This document shows positions 55,534-64,000 of a DNA stretch of 64,000 nt, in pieces (position 1 is the first letter of the stretch; every line of letters starts with the position of its first letter). Location of the stretch: assembly GCF_017794965.1 (NCBI RefSeq), contig NZ_CP051240.1, positions 1,116,001 through 1,180,000 of the forward strand. The letters are read 5' to 3'. The DNA comes from Alcanivorax sp. (GTDB lineage: Bacteria; Pseudomonadota; Gammaproteobacteria; Pseudomonadales; Alcanivoracaceae). The notes under the pieces were generated by a model. The model did not search any database. It was not told the origin of the DNA and was given only the letters and a program-made list of their open reading frames with translations. Position numbers and translations under genes: made by a program.

Positions 55534-55700
55534 CGCAACACGCACCACGCACCACGCCATGTCTGCGAGGCTGGGATTTGCGTGTTGCGAAGTCGCGGTT
55601 TAAGTAGGTGGGCAAGTGATAAACGAAAATTACAGCATGGCACTGGTAACCAGTTACGCAGGTTTTTCTGCGTGTTGCCTGTTGCGTGATGCGTGTAGCG
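55532..55700. repeat. Inverted pair of GCGTGNN heptamer arrays
   Basis: ACGCAACACGCACCACGCAC (55534 onward) and GCGTGTTGCCTGTTGCGTGA (55671 onward) are complementary in type, about 110 nt apart, between serC and pheA. The array begins at the serC stop itself. Confidence 0.85.
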
Positions 55701-55719
55701 AACAAAAAGCGAGGTCAGC

Positions 55720-56802
55720 ATGACCGAAAGTCTCGACAACTTGCGTAACCAGATCGACGAGCTGGATCAGAAGCTGCAGGATCTGCTTAACGAGCGTGCC
55801 GCCCTGGCGCACAAGGTGGCGGAAGTGAAGATTGCCACCGACCCCAACCCGGTGTTCTACCGTCCGGAGCGTGAAGCCCAGGTGCTGCGCCGGGTGAAAG
55901 AGCGTAACCAGGGGCCGCTGGATGGCGAAACCATGGCGCGCTTCTTCCGTGAGGTCATGAGTGCCTGCCTGGCGCTGGAACAGCGCATGAAAGTGGCTTT
56001 CCTGGGTCCGGAAGGCACCTTCACCCAGCAGGCCGCGCTCAAGCATTTTGGCCATGCGGTGGAGTCCGTGCCGCTGGGTGCCATCGATGAAGTGTTCCGG
56101 GAAGTGGAAGCCGGCGCCGCTCACTATGGTGTGGTACCGGTGGAAAACTCCACCGAAGGGGTGGTCAACCACACCCTGGATACCTTCATGACTTCCGAAC
56201 TGAAGATCTGTGGTGAAGTGGAACTGCGTATCCATCATCACCTGCTGGCCGGCCAGCATACCCAGCGTGACAAGGTCACCCGGGTGTACTCCCACCAGCA
56301 GACCCTGGCCCAGTGCCGCCAGTGGCTGGACGCCCACATGCCCGGTGTGGAGCGCATCGCGGTGAGCTCCAATGCGGAAGCGGCCCGTCGTCTCAAGGAC
56401 GAGTGGAACGCCATGGCCATCGCCGGGGAAATGGCGGAGGAGCTGTATGGGCTGGAAGCGGTGCAGCGCAACATCGAGGATCGTCCGGACAACACCACTC
56501 GGTTCCTGATCATCGGTCGCCAGGACACCCCGGCCTCCGGCAAGGACAAGACCAGCCTGATGATCAGCGGCAAAAACCGCCCGGGGCTGTTGTTTGAGGT
56601 GCTGGCGCCGTTCCGGGACGAAGGGATCAACCTCACGCGTCTGGAGTCCCGCCCGTCCCGCACCGCCAACTGGAGCTACGTGTTCTTCGTGGACTGCGAA
56701 GGTCACAAGGAAGAGGGCAATCTGCAGGCAGTGCTGGACAAACTGGAAGCCGCCGGCAACACCATCAAGCTGCTGGGTTCCTATCCAAAAGCGGTACTCT
56801 AA
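55720..56802 (+). CDS. pheA: Bifunctional chorismate mutase/prephenate dehydratase
   Basis: A 360-residue enzyme of phenylalanine synthesis. The chorismate mutase domain (about 1-90) starts LDNLRNQIDELDQKLQDLL; the dehydratase domain (about 95-270) has FLGPEGTFTQQAAL and VPVENSTEGVVNHT, with DNTTRFLII; the C-terminal ACT regulatory domain (about 280-360) has GKNRPGLLFEVLAPF and the ESRP motif (RLESRPSRT) for Phe feedback inhibition. GAGG precedes the ATG. Confidence 0.97.
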   Translation: MTESLDNLRNQIDELDQKLQDLLNERAALAHKVAEVKIATDPNPVFYRPEREAQVLRRVKERNQGPLDGETMARFFREVMSACLALEQRMKVAFLGPEGTFTQQAALKHFGHAVESVPLGAIDEVFREVEAGAAHYGVVPVENSTEGVVNHTLDTFMTSELKICGEVELRIHHHLLAGQHTQRDKVTRVYSHQQTLAQCRQWLDAHMPGVERIAVSSNAEAARRLKDEWNAMAIAGEMAEELYGLEAVQRNIEDRPDNTTRFLIIGRQDTPASGKDKTSLMISGKNRPGLLFEVLAPFRDEGINLTRLESRPSRTANWSYVFFVDCEGHKEEGNLQAVLDKLEAAGNTIKLLGSYPKAVL

Positions 56803-56812
56803 ACCTGCCGTA

Positions 56813-56872
56813 GGAGCTTGCCTGCAAGCGATCTTTTCTTGCCTGAGGCCAAATCGCTTGCAGGCAAGCTCC
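56813..56872. repeat. REP doublet (REPIN-like)
   Basis: GGAGCTTGCCTGCAAGCGAT (56813-56832) and its perfect complement (56853-56872) around a 20-nt centre. The arm also occurs singly at 18288. Confidence 0.92.
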
Positions 56873-57004
56873 CACAAAGGAATAGCCACTGCATAGGCTT
56901 GTCACAACGAGGCTTTGCGTCAGACGTCCGACTTAAGACGTCCGACCCCAATCAGATAACCCCGGTGGCCAGGGTTGGCAACCAGGGTAGAAGGGAGCAC
57001 ACAC

Positions 57005-58117
57005 ATGACCTGCGACTACATCCAATTAGCCAACAACGGTATCCAGCAGCTCAAGCCCTACGAGCCGGGCAAGCCCATCGACGAGCTGGAGCGTGAGCTG
57101 GGGGTCACTGACATCGTCAAGCTGGCCAGTAATGAAAACCCGCTGGGTGCCAGCCATAAAGCCCTGCATGCGCTCAAGCATATGCACGAGCTGCACCTGT
57201 ACCCGGACGGTGCCACCTTTTCGCTGAAAGCGGCACTGGCAGAAAAACTCAATGTGGCCGGCAACCAGCTGACCCTGGGCAACGGTTCCAACGACGTGCT
57301 CGACATGATTGCCCGCGCCTACCTGCAGGAAGGCGACGAGGCCATTTTTTCCGAGTATGCCTTTGCGGTGTATCCCATCGTGACCTTGGCCTGCAATGCC
57401 AAGCCGGTGCAGGTGCCCTCCAACCTGTTTGGCCATGATCTGGCGGCCATGGCAGAGGCGGTCACCGACCGCACCCGGGTGATTTTCGTGGCCAATCCGA
57501 ACAATCCCACCGGTACCTGGTTCAATGCCCATGCCCTGGATGAATTCCTGTCGCGGATCCCGGAGCGGGTGATCGTGGTGCTGGACGAGGCCTACTTCGA
57601 GTACGTTGAGGAAAGCCATTATCCCAACGGCATTGAGCGTCTCGGCAAATACCCGAACCTGATCGTGACCCGCACCTTCTCCAAGATCTATGGCCTTGCC
57701 GGTCTGCGGGTGGGCTACGGCATTTCCAGCCCGGAGATTGCGGATGTGCTCAACCGGGTGCGTCAGCCGTTTAACGTGAACACCCCGGCCCAGATCGCCG
57801 CGGAAGCCGCGCTGCAGGACGATGATCACATCGAGAATTCCCGCGGCGAGAACACCAGCGGCCTGGTGCAGATCGCCGAAGGGCTGCAGAAACTGCACCT
57901 GGAGCAGATTCCGTCCGTGGCCAACTTCATCGCCTTTGACTGCGGCCAGCCGGCCATGCCGGTCTATGAGGGCCTGCTCAAGGAAGGGGTGATCGTGCGG
58001 CCGCTGGGCGGCTACGGCATGCCCAACCATCTGCGGGTGACCATCGGCACCAGTCGCGAGAATGAGCGCTTCCTGATTGCCCTCAAGCACGTGCTGCAGG
58101 ATCTGGCCGATGGGTGA
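57005..58117 (+). CDS. hisC: Histidinol-phosphate/aromatic aminotransferase
   Basis: A 370-residue class II PLP aminotransferase. LASNENPLGAS near 39, the Asp/Tyr region DEAYFEYVEE and the PLP lysine in TFSKIYGLAGLRVGYG near 224 are visible. Beside pheA and tyrA-aroA it likely transaminates aromatic precursors as well as, or instead of, histidinol phosphate, like HisC2 of Pseudomonas. AAGGGAG precedes the ATG at 57005. Confidence 0.92.
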   Translation: MTCDYIQLANNGIQQLKPYEPGKPIDELERELGVTDIVKLASNENPLGASHKALHALKHMHELHLYPDGATFSLKAALAEKLNVAGNQLTLGNGSNDVLDMIARAYLQEGDEAIFSEYAFAVYPIVTLACNAKPVQVPSNLFGHDLAAMAEAVTDRTRVIFVANPNNPTGTWFNAHALDEFLSRIPERVIVVLDEAYFEYVEESHYPNGIERLGKYPNLIVTRTFSKIYGLAGLRVGYGISSPEIADVLNRVRQPFNVNTPAQIAAEAALQDDDHIENSRGENTSGLVQIAEGLQKLHLEQIPSVANFIAFDCGQPAMPVYEGLLKEGVIVRPLGGYGMPNHLRVTIGTSRENERFLIALKHVLQDLADG

Positions 58118-58140
58118 TTTCAACCGTTTCGGACTCCCCG

Positions 58141-58224
58141 CCGTAGGAGCGTCGCTTGAGACGCGAACCTGCTTGCGTCAGGCCGTGCCAGATTCGGTTC
58201 GCACCTCGAGAGGTGCTCCTACAG
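58141..58224. repeat. REP doublet with compensating stem changes
   Basis: The left unit GTAGGAGCGTCGCTTGAGAC with GCGAACC and the right GGTTCGCACCTCGAGAGGTG with CTCCTACAG share ends but differ inside; each keeps its own hairpin (GCGTC/GACGC and GCACCT/AGGTGC). Confidence 0.82.
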
Positions 58225-58245
58225 TGCGACCCGGGGGCGTTGCTG

Positions 58246-60489
58246 ATGTCTGAACCCCTCTTCAATCGCATTGCCATCATTGGCCTCGGCCTGATTGGCG
58301 GTTCCTTTGCCGCTGCCGCCCGTGAAAACGGCTTGGCCCGCTCCATCGTGGCTGGCTCGCGCTCGGCGCGCACCCTGGAGCAGGGCATTGCCCTGGGGGT
58401 GGTGGATGACGGTAGCCAGGATCTGGCCGAAGCGGTAGCCGGTGCTGATCTGGTGTTTGTTTCCACCCCCGTGTCGGCCATGGGCAAGGTGCTGGCGGCG
58501 CTGAAGCCAGGACTTTCCCGCACCGCCATCGTCACCGACGGCGGCAGTGTGAAGGGCAATGTGATGAGTGCGGCCCGTGACGCTCTGGGCGAGCATTACG
58601 CCCGTTTCGTGCCCGGCCATCCCATTGCCGGCAAGGAAAAGAGCGGTGTCACTGCAGCAGATGCCAGCCTTTACCGGGATCACCGGGTGATCCTGACGCC
58701 CACCGACGATACCGATCCGGCGGCCACCGCCAAAGTGCGCGCTATCTGGACCGCCATGGGCGCCGAAGTGCTGCAGATGTCCCCGGATTATCACGACCAG
58801 GTGCTGGCGGAAACCAGCCATTTGCCGCATCTTCTCGCGTTTTCGCTGGTAGATACCCTGGCGAGGCAGGGGGATTCCAACGAGATTTTCCGCTATGCTG
58901 CCGGCGGTTTTCGGGACTTCACCCGGATTGCCAGCTCTGACCCGGTCATGTGGCACGACATTTTCCGGGAGAACAAGGATGCCCTGTTGCAGGCGCTGGG
59001 CCTGTTCAGCGATGGCATCGACCGTTTCCGCGATGCCGTGGAAAAAGGGGATTCCGATGCCCTGATGGGCATCATGACCCGCGCCAACACGGCCCGGGCA
59101 CACTTTATGGCCATGAACGGGCGCACTTCCTATACGCGCGCCCAACATTCAGGTGACGACACAATCATGACAGACAATAGCAAGGCCAACCCGACCTATC
59201 TGATGAGCCCGGGTGGCAAGCTGAATGGCCGCATTCGCGTGCCCGGCGACAAATCCATGTCCCATCGCTCCATCATGCTGGGTTCCCTGGCAGACGGCGT
59301 GACCGAGGTAGAAGGTTTTCTCGAAGGCGAAGACGCCCTCGCTACCCTGCAGGCATTCCGCGACATGGGCGTGGTGATTGAAGGCCCCAACAATGGTCAG
59401 GTGACTATTCATGGCGTGGGCCTGAATGGCCTGAAGGCGCCCTCCAAGCCGCTGTACATGGGCAATTCCGGTACGTCCATGCGCCTGCTCACCGGGCTGC
59501 TGGCCGGTCAGGCCTTTGATGTGGAACTGACGGGGGATGCGTCCCTGTCCAAGCGTCCCATGGAGCGGGTGGCCAAGCCCCTGCGTGACATGGGCGCCCA
59601 GATCACCACCGGTGACGAAGGTCGTCCGCCGGTGCGTATCCGTGGTGGTCAGCCGCTCAAGGCGATCCACTATGATCTGCCCATGGCCTCGGCCCAGGTG
59701 AAATCCGCCGTCTTGCTGGGCGGCCTGTATGCCGAAGGGGAAACCTCCGTCACCGAACCGGCCCCCACCCGTGACCACACCGAGCGCATGCTGGGTGGCT
59801 TCGGTTACGCCGTACGCCGTGATGGTGCCACCAGCGCGGTGCAGGGCGGTGGCAAGCTCACCGCCTGCAAGTTGGAAGTCCCGGCAGACATTTCCTCTGC
59901 CGCCTTTTTCCTGGTCGGCGCGTCCATTGCTGAAGGCAGCGAAGTGACCCTGCCGCACGTGGGCATCAATCCCACCCGTACCGGCGTGATCGACATCCTC
60001 AAGCTGATGGGGGCGGATATCCGCCTGGAGAACCAGCGTGATGCCGGTGGCGAGCCGGTGGCCGATATTGTGGTTAAATCCGCGCCGCTGAAGGGTATTG
60101 AGATTCCCGAGGAGCTGGTGCCCCTGGCCATTGACGAATTCCCGGCCATCTTCATCGCCGCCGCCTGTGCCGAGGGCGACACCATCCTGCGTGGCGCCGA
60201 AGAGCTGCGGGTGAAGGAGTCTGACCGTATCCAGGTCATGGCCGATGGTCTGGCCGCTCTGGGTGTGGACCATGAAGTGTTTGAAGACGGTATCCGCATC
60301 ACCGGCGGCGAGTTCGGTGGTGGCGAAATCCAGTCCCACGGTGATCACCGTATCGCCATGAGCTTTGCCATGGCCTCCCTGCGCGCCACAGGCCCCATCA
60401 CCATTCATGATTGTGCCAATGTGGCCACCAGCTTCCCGGGCTTTGCCCAGTTGTCTGCCCACGCTGGTCTCCAGCTGGAGGAAAAATGA
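58246..60489 (+). CDS. Prephenate dehydrogenase-EPSP synthase fusion
   Basis: A 747-residue TyrA-AroA fusion. Residues 1-290 are an NAD-binding prephenate dehydrogenase (IGLGLIGGSFAAAA at 12-25; ETSHLPHLLAFSL near 188), feeding tyrosine synthesis. Residues 315-747 are EPSP synthase of the shikimate pathway, with GDKSMSHRSIML, NSGTSMRLLTGLLAG and LPMASAQVKSAVLLGGLYA. The same fusion occurs in pseudomonads. The ATG at 58246 lies just after the REP doublet; an RBS is weak. Confidence 0.94.
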   Translation: MSEPLFNRIAIIGLGLIGGSFAAAARENGLARSIVAGSRSARTLEQGIALGVVDDGSQDLAEAVAGADLVFVSTPVSAMGKVLAALKPGLSRTAIVTDGGSVKGNVMSAARDALGEHYARFVPGHPIAGKEKSGVTAADASLYRDHRVILTPTDDTDPAATAKVRAIWTAMGAEVLQMSPDYHDQVLAETSHLPHLLAFSLVDTLARQGDSNEIFRYAAGGFRDFTRIASSDPVMWHDIFRENKDALLQALGLFSDGIDRFRDAVEKGDSDALMGIMTRANTARAHFMAMNGRTSYTRAQHSGDDTIMTDNSKANPTYLMSPGGKLNGRIRVPGDKSMSHRSIMLGSLADGVTEVEGFLEGEDALATLQAFRDMGVVIEGPNNGQVTIHGVGLNGLKAPSKPLYMGNSGTSMRLLTGLLAGQAFDVELTGDASLSKRPMERVAKPLRDMGAQITTGDEGRPPVRIRGGQPLKAIHYDLPMASAQVKSAVLLGGLYAEGETSVTEPAPTRDHTERMLGGFGYAVRRDGATSAVQGGGKLTACKLEVPADISSAAFFLVGASIAEGSEVTLPHVGINPTRTGVIDILKLMGADIRLENQRDAGGEPVADIVVKSAPLKGIEIPEELVPLAIDEFPAIFIAAACAEGDTILRGAEELRVKESDRIQVMADGLAALGVDHEVFEDGIRITGGEFGGGEIQSHGDHRIAMSFAMASLRATGPITIHDCANVATSFPGFAQLSAHAGLQLEEK

Positions 60490-61163
60490 CGGAAACCGCC
60501 GTACTCACCATCGACGGGCCGGTTTCCTCCGGTAAGGGTACCGTGGCGCGGCGGGTGGCAGCCCGTCTGGGCTGGCACTTGCTGGATTCCGGTGCGCTCT
60601 ATCGTGTTCTGGGCTATTACGCCAGAAATCAAGGGGTTGCGCTGGATGACGAGGCTGCGCTGGTGGCCCTGGCCAAGTCCCTGCCGGTGCGTTTTCTGGA
60701 GCAGCAGGGCGAGACTGCGGTGATTCTGGAGGGGGAAGACGTCTCCAACATCATCCGTCAGGAAAGTGTGGGCGAGCTGGCCAGCCAGGTGGCGGTATTG
60801 CAGCCCGTGCGTGATGCCCTGCTGGCCCGCCAGCAGGCATTTGCCGAATCCCCGGGCCTGGTGGCCGATGGCCGTGATATGGGCACCGTGGTATTCACTG
60901 CTGCCCCCCTCAAGATTTACCTCACTGCCAGCGCCGAAGAGCGCGCCAGACGGCGCTTTGAGCAGTTGAAGCAAAAGGGCTTTGGTGCTACCCTCGCGAC
61001 CCTTGTTGAGGACATCCGCACCCGGGATGACCGTGACATGAACCGTGAGGTGGCGCCATTGCGCCCGGCAGACGATGCCGTGGTGATCGATTCCACCACA
61101 CTCTCGGTTGATGACGTGGTAAACCGGATTCTCGACGAGGCTGCGGCGCGACAGCTGGTCTGA
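60486..61163 (+). CDS. cmk: Cytidylate kinase
   Basis: A 225-residue kinase phosphorylating CMP and dCMP. Walker A is IDGPVSSGKGTVARR near residue 8; the DSGALYRVLG and VADGRDMGTVVF segments match the family. It overlaps the TyrA-AroA stop as ATGA and lies upstream of rpsA, the usual order. Confidence 0.95.
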   Translation: MTETAVLTIDGPVSSGKGTVARRVAARLGWHLLDSGALYRVLGYYARNQGVALDDEAALVALAKSLPVRFLEQQGETAVILEGEDVSNIIRQESVGELASQVAVLQPVRDALLARQQAFAESPGLVADGRDMGTVVFTAAPLKIYLTASAEERARRRFEQLKQKGFGATLATLVEDIRTRDDRDMNREVAPLRPADDAVVIDSTTLSVDDVVNRILDEAAARQLV

Positions 61164-61361
61164 GTCTTTTCAGGCAGGCGTAACGAAGCAGTCACACACC
61201 CATGGCACCCTTCGGCAACCCTTGCCGCGGGGCGTTTTTGATTCTGTGTTCAAGCGGCCGATCTGTCACTCCCTCACAAAGTAAGCCAGCTGGGGAGGGC
61301 GGGTCCAACTACTCATAACCCATGTCTGCTGGTTGGCATGTGAATGTAAACAGAGAGAAAC
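61164..61361 (+). promoter_or_regulatory. rpsA leader region
   Basis: 198 nt between cmk and rpsA. It contains GGCAACCCTTGCC, a small hairpin, followed by CGGGGCGTTTTTG, and an A-rich start region (GAGAGAAAC) at the rpsA initiation site. Translation is probably autoregulated by S1 as in E. coli; no other gene is seen. Confidence 0.5.
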
Positions 61362-63044
61362 ATGACTGAATCTTTTGCTGATCTTTTTGAAGAAAGCCTC
61401 AAGGACCTCGACGTAGCTCGTGGTTCCATCATCAAGGGCACCGTTGTATCCATCGATAGCGACTGGGTAACCGTCAACGCTGGCCTGAAATCCGAAGGCA
61501 TCATTGCCCGTGACGAATTCATCAACGAGGCAGGTGAACTGGAAATCGCCGAAGGCGACGAAGTAGATGTAGCCGTAGATGCCATCGACGATGGCATGGG
61601 CTTCACTCGCCTGTCCCGTGAAAAAGCCAAGCGCGCCGAAGTATGGGGCGAGCTGGAAAAAGCTTTCGACGAAGACGAAATCGTAAAAGGTCAGATCTCT
61701 GGCAAGGTAAAAGGCGGCTTCACCGTAGATATCGGTCCGATCCGTGCCTTCCTGCCGGGCTCTCTGGTAGACATCCGTCCGGTGCGCGACGTTGCTCACC
61801 TGGAAGGCAAAGAGCTGGACTTCAAAGTCATCAAGCTGGATCCCAAGCGCAACAACGTGGTCGTTTCCCGTCGTGCGGTGATGGAAGCCGAGCACTCTCA
61901 AGAGCGTGAAGCACTGCTGGAATCCCTTCAGGAAGGCATGGAAGTCAAGGGTATCGTGAAGAACCTGACCGACTACGGTGCGTTCGTGGACCTGGGCGGC
62001 ATCGACGGCCTGCTGCACATCACCGATATGGCCTGGAAGCGCATCAAGCATCCGAGCGAGATCGTGGAAGTGGGTCAGGAAATCGACGTCAAGGTACTGA
62101 AGTTCGACCGCGAGAAGATGCGTGTTTCCCTGGGTCTGAAGCAGCTGGGCGAAGATCCGTGGCACGACATCGTGGGCAAGTACCCGGAAGGTGCCAAGGT
62201 GAAGGCCAAGGTAACCAACCTGACCGACTACGGCTGCTTCGCCGAGATCGAGGAAGGTGTAGAGGGTCTGGTTCACGTATCCGAAATGGATTGGACCAAC
62301 AAGAACATCCACCCGTCCAAGGTTGTAGAGATCGGCGACGAAGTGGAAGTGATGATCCTGGACATCGACGAAGATCGTCGTCGTATCTCCCTGGGTATCA
62401 AGCAGTGTCAGTCCAACCCGTGGGATGCCTTCGAGCAGAAGTACCAGAAAGGCGAGCGCATTTCCGGCAAGATCAAGTCCATCACTGACTTCGGTATCTT
62501 CATCGGTCTGGAAGGCGGCATCGACGGTCTGGTGCACCTGTCCGACATCTCCTGGGAAGAGCAGGGCGAAGATGCCGTGCGTAACTTCAACAAGGGTGAC
62601 GAGCTGGAAACCGTGGTTCTCTCCATCGACGCAGAGCGCGAGAGAATTTCCTTGGGTATCAAGCAGTTGACAGACGATCCGTTTGCTCAGTATGTTGCAG
62701 CTAACGATAAGGGCGCAATTGTTAAGGGCGTAGTCAAAGCGGTAGACGCGAAAGCGGCCACCGTAGAGCTGGCTGAAAATGTCGAAGGTACCCTGCGTGC
62801 CAGCGAAATCAGCCGTGACCGCGTTAACGATGCGACCGAAGTGCTCAACGTGGGCGACGAAGTGGAAGCCAAGATCGTCAACGTTGATCGCAAGAACCGT
62901 GTACTGAGCTTGTCCATCAAGTCTAAGGATCAGGCTGATGAGCGTGAGGCCATGGACAACCTGTCTGAACAGCAGGATGCCAATGCGCCGAAGACCATCG
63001 GTGATCTGATCAAGCAGCAGATGGAAAACAGCAACGAGTCTTAA
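61362..63044 (+). CDS. rpsA: 30S ribosomal protein S1
   Basis: A 560-residue RNA-binding protein with six S1 domains; domains 1-2 bind the ribosome and 3-6 bind mRNA. Repeats such as VKGIVKNLTDYGAFVDLGGI and VKAKVTNLTDYGCFAEIEEG show the S1 pattern. Essential for translation of most mRNAs. Codon use is strongly biased (GTA, GAA), as expected for a highly expressed gene. Confidence 0.98.
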   Translation: MTESFADLFEESLKDLDVARGSIIKGTVVSIDSDWVTVNAGLKSEGIIARDEFINEAGELEIAEGDEVDVAVDAIDDGMGFTRLSREKAKRAEVWGELEKAFDEDEIVKGQISGKVKGGFTVDIGPIRAFLPGSLVDIRPVRDVAHLEGKELDFKVIKLDPKRNNVVVSRRAVMEAEHSQEREALLESLQEGMEVKGIVKNLTDYGAFVDLGGIDGLLHITDMAWKRIKHPSEIVEVGQEIDVKVLKFDREKMRVSLGLKQLGEDPWHDIVGKYPEGAKVKAKVTNLTDYGCFAEIEEGVEGLVHVSEMDWTNKNIHPSKVVEIGDEVEVMILDIDEDRRRISLGIKQCQSNPWDAFEQKYQKGERISGKIKSITDFGIFIGLEGGIDGLVHLSDISWEEQGEDAVRNFNKGDELETVVLSIDAERERISLGIKQLTDDPFAQYVAANDKGAIVKGVVKAVDAKAATVELAENVEGTLRASEISRDRVNDATEVLNVGDEVEAKIVNVDRKNRVLSLSIKSKDQADEREAMDNLSEQQDANAPKTIGDLIKQQMENSNES

Positions 63045-63058
63045 TCGGCTCCTCCCGA

Positions 63059-63082
63059 GGGGCCGGCAATGATGCCGGCCCC
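63059..63082 (+). terminator. Hairpin after rpsA
   Basis: GGGGCCGGC-AATGAT-GCCGGCCCC, 9-bp stem without T-run, 14 nt after the rpsA stop. Possible attenuator between rpsA and ihfB. Confidence 0.6.
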
Positions 63083-63113
63083 ACTGGGCTGGGAGCCCAG
63101 GGAGCAAGCTGTA

Positions 63114-63464
63114 ATGGCGTTAACCAAATCTGAACTGATTGAGCGTATTGCCGACCGACAGTCCCAACTGTCGCCCAAGGACGTGGAACTGGCAGTCAAG
63201 ACGCTGATCGAGGAAATGGCCGATTCCCTGGCCGGCGGTGGTCGCATCGAAATTCGCGGCTTCGGCAGTTTTTCCCTTCATTTCCGCGCCCCCCGTGTGG
63301 GACGCAATCCCAAAACCGGTGCCAGCGTCGAGCTGCACGGTAAATATGTTCCCCATTTCAAGCCTGGCAAAGAGTTGCGCGAACGCGTTAACGAATCCCT
63401 GCATCTGCAAGGCAGTGATGACCAGGACTCGGAATCCGATGGCAGCCAGGCGGCAGCCAGCTGA
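63114..63464 (+). CDS. ihfB: Integration host factor subunit beta
   Basis: A 116-residue DNA-bending HU/IHF protein. The core resembles E. coli IhfB, with RNPKTG (the proline arm) near residue 64. A C-terminal acidic/serine tail of about 20 residues (DDQDSESDGSQAAAS) extends beyond the 94-residue E. coli protein. The ATG at 63114 follows GGGAGCAAG; MMPAP from 63069 is unlikely. Confidence 0.94.
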   Translation: MALTKSELIERIADRQSQLSPKDVELAVKTLIEEMADSLAGGGRIEIRGFGSFSLHFRAPRVGRNPKTGASVELHGKYVPHFKPGKELRERVNESLHLQGSDDQDSESDGSQAAAS

Positions 63465-63514
63465 CCCGCTCCCCCATGCTGTAACCGGCGAGGGCCGGAG
63501 AGAGGAATTCTGCC

Positions 63515-63745
63515 ATGCGTAACTTGTACCGCATCCTGGTGATTCTGGCTGTGGTGGCCATCTTCCTGATCGCTTTCCTGTTTGTCACCAGTAACCGTGA
63601 TCTGGTCACCCTGGACCTGTTGGTAGATGGCTGGCACTGGGATGTTTCCCTGGGCGTGCTGGTGATCGGCATTCTGGCAATCGGCCTGTTGGCCGGCTTA
63701 CTGGCCGGCATCGGCCTGCGTGGTCTCAAGAGCCTGTTTTCATGA
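63515..63745 (+). CDS. lapA: Lipopolysaccharide assembly protein A domain protein
   Basis: A 76-residue inner-membrane protein with two helices (about 7-24 and 45-67) and the LapA-type VTSNRDLVTLDLL segment. It works with LapB in control of LpxC and LPS synthesis. The ATG of lapB overlaps its stop as ATGA, so the two are coupled. Confidence 0.9.
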   Translation: MRNLYRILVILAVVAIFLIAFLFVTSNRDLVTLDLLVDGWHWDVSLGVLVIGILAIGLLAGLLAGIGLRGLKSLFS

Positions 63746-64000
63746 ATGAATCCCTGTGGTTGATCCCGTTCTTCTTTGTTGCCATCGGAGCGGGTTTTTT
63801 TCTGGGGCGCCGCGAGAGCCGGCGTCGTCAGCGCCGCCGCATGGCCTCCCTGTCCAAGGACTACGTGGCCGGCATCAACTTCTTCCTCAACGAAGAACCC
63901 GACAAGGGCATTGAAGCCCTTCTCAAGGGGCTGGACGTGGGCGAGGAGGGGCTGGACACCCATCTGGCCCTGGGCAAGCTGTTCCGTAAACGCGGCGAGT
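63742..64000 (+). CDS. lapB: Lipopolysaccharide assembly protein B (partial, 5' end)
   Basis: The first 86 codons are visible before the window ends. A membrane anchor (LIPFFFVAIGAGFFLG), a basic RRESRRRQRRRM stretch and the start of TPR repeats (YVAGINFFLNEEPDKGIEALL) match LapB/YciM. LapB recruits FtsH to degrade LpxC and organises LPS synthesis. Overlaps lapA as ATGA. Confidence 0.92.
   Translation, partial: MNESLWLIPFFFVAIGAGFFLGRRESRRRQRRRMASLSKDYVAGINFFLNEEPDKGIEALLKGLDVGEEGLDTHLALGKLFRKRGE

Noticed and set aside
61266..63107. 613-residue open frame on the minus strand over rpsA
   Set aside because: Antisense shadow of a strongly biased, highly expressed gene; composition and lack of any family match.

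Overview
The window reads as chromosome of a GC-rich gammaproteobacterium, best matched by a marine hydrocarbon-degrading oceanospirillad (Alcanivorax or a close relative). This rests on pseudomonad-type gene orders (ffs-dnaX-ybaB-recR; mupP-ubiG-mtaD/gyrA-serC-pheA-hisC-tyrA::aroA-cmk-rpsA-ihfB-lapAB), several copies of an AdeT-like putative solute-binding protein, and a TatT/DctM transporter. The genus is inferred from memory of family members, not from a search. No rRNA, tRNA, CRISPR array, insertion sequence or prophage was recognised.

Layout. 1-4.8 kb: end of a sodium-pump decarboxylase beta subunit, then pyrC, a COG0523 (CobW-like) GTPase, an SMR transporter and an acetyl-CoA hydrolase/transferase-like enzyme. 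5.2-8.1 kb: a tightly overlapped minus-strand operon, padR-DUF1853-DUF2804-DUF4282, with a perfect palindrome upstream. 8.3-13.7 kb: an unknown protein, YbjN, a 2OG-Fe(II) oxygenase, a glycine-rich secreted protein, an Hsp20 with a clear sigma-32 promoter, and a small membrane protein. 13.8-19.8 kb: glyceraldehyde-3-phosphate dehydrogenase, 4.5S RNA, dnaX (with a probable programmed -1 frameshift), ybaB, recR and an acyl-CoA dehydrogenase. 20.2-31.4 kb: an AdeT-like protein, an AraC regulator and a divergent six-gene unit (acyltransferase-like protein, GH3-family acid-amido synthetase, GNAT protein, short HxxxDG acyltransferase, RND adaptor, RND pump). Four of its five junctions are 4-bp stop/start overlaps. 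It looks like a small acyl-conjugate biosynthesis and export cluster and is the best candidate here for an undescribed system.

31.8-36.9 kb: gpmA, rnd, ycgL, ycgN, a HIT protein, a methyltransferase, a PilZ protein and a 50-residue membrane protein. 37.1-47.2 kb: a fused TRAP permease, an AdeT-like protein and a TatT-like lipoprotein in one probable unit; then a UbiB-family kinase on the other strand; then three more AdeT-like genes in tandem. 47.7-64 kb: conserved housekeeping genes (yciK, mupP, ubiG, mtaD, gyrA, serC, pheA, hisC, tyrA-aroA fusion, cmk, rpsA, ihfB, lapA, lapB start).

Two repeat systems occupy many of the gaps. One is degenerate tandem heptamers of several sequence families (GAGCTGC, AAGCTAC, GTTGAAA, GCGTGAA, GACGTCC, CACAGAG), often in inverted pairs. 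The other is GTAGGAGC-type REP elements, often as REP doublets (REPIN-like). Both are nearly confined to intergenic DNA.
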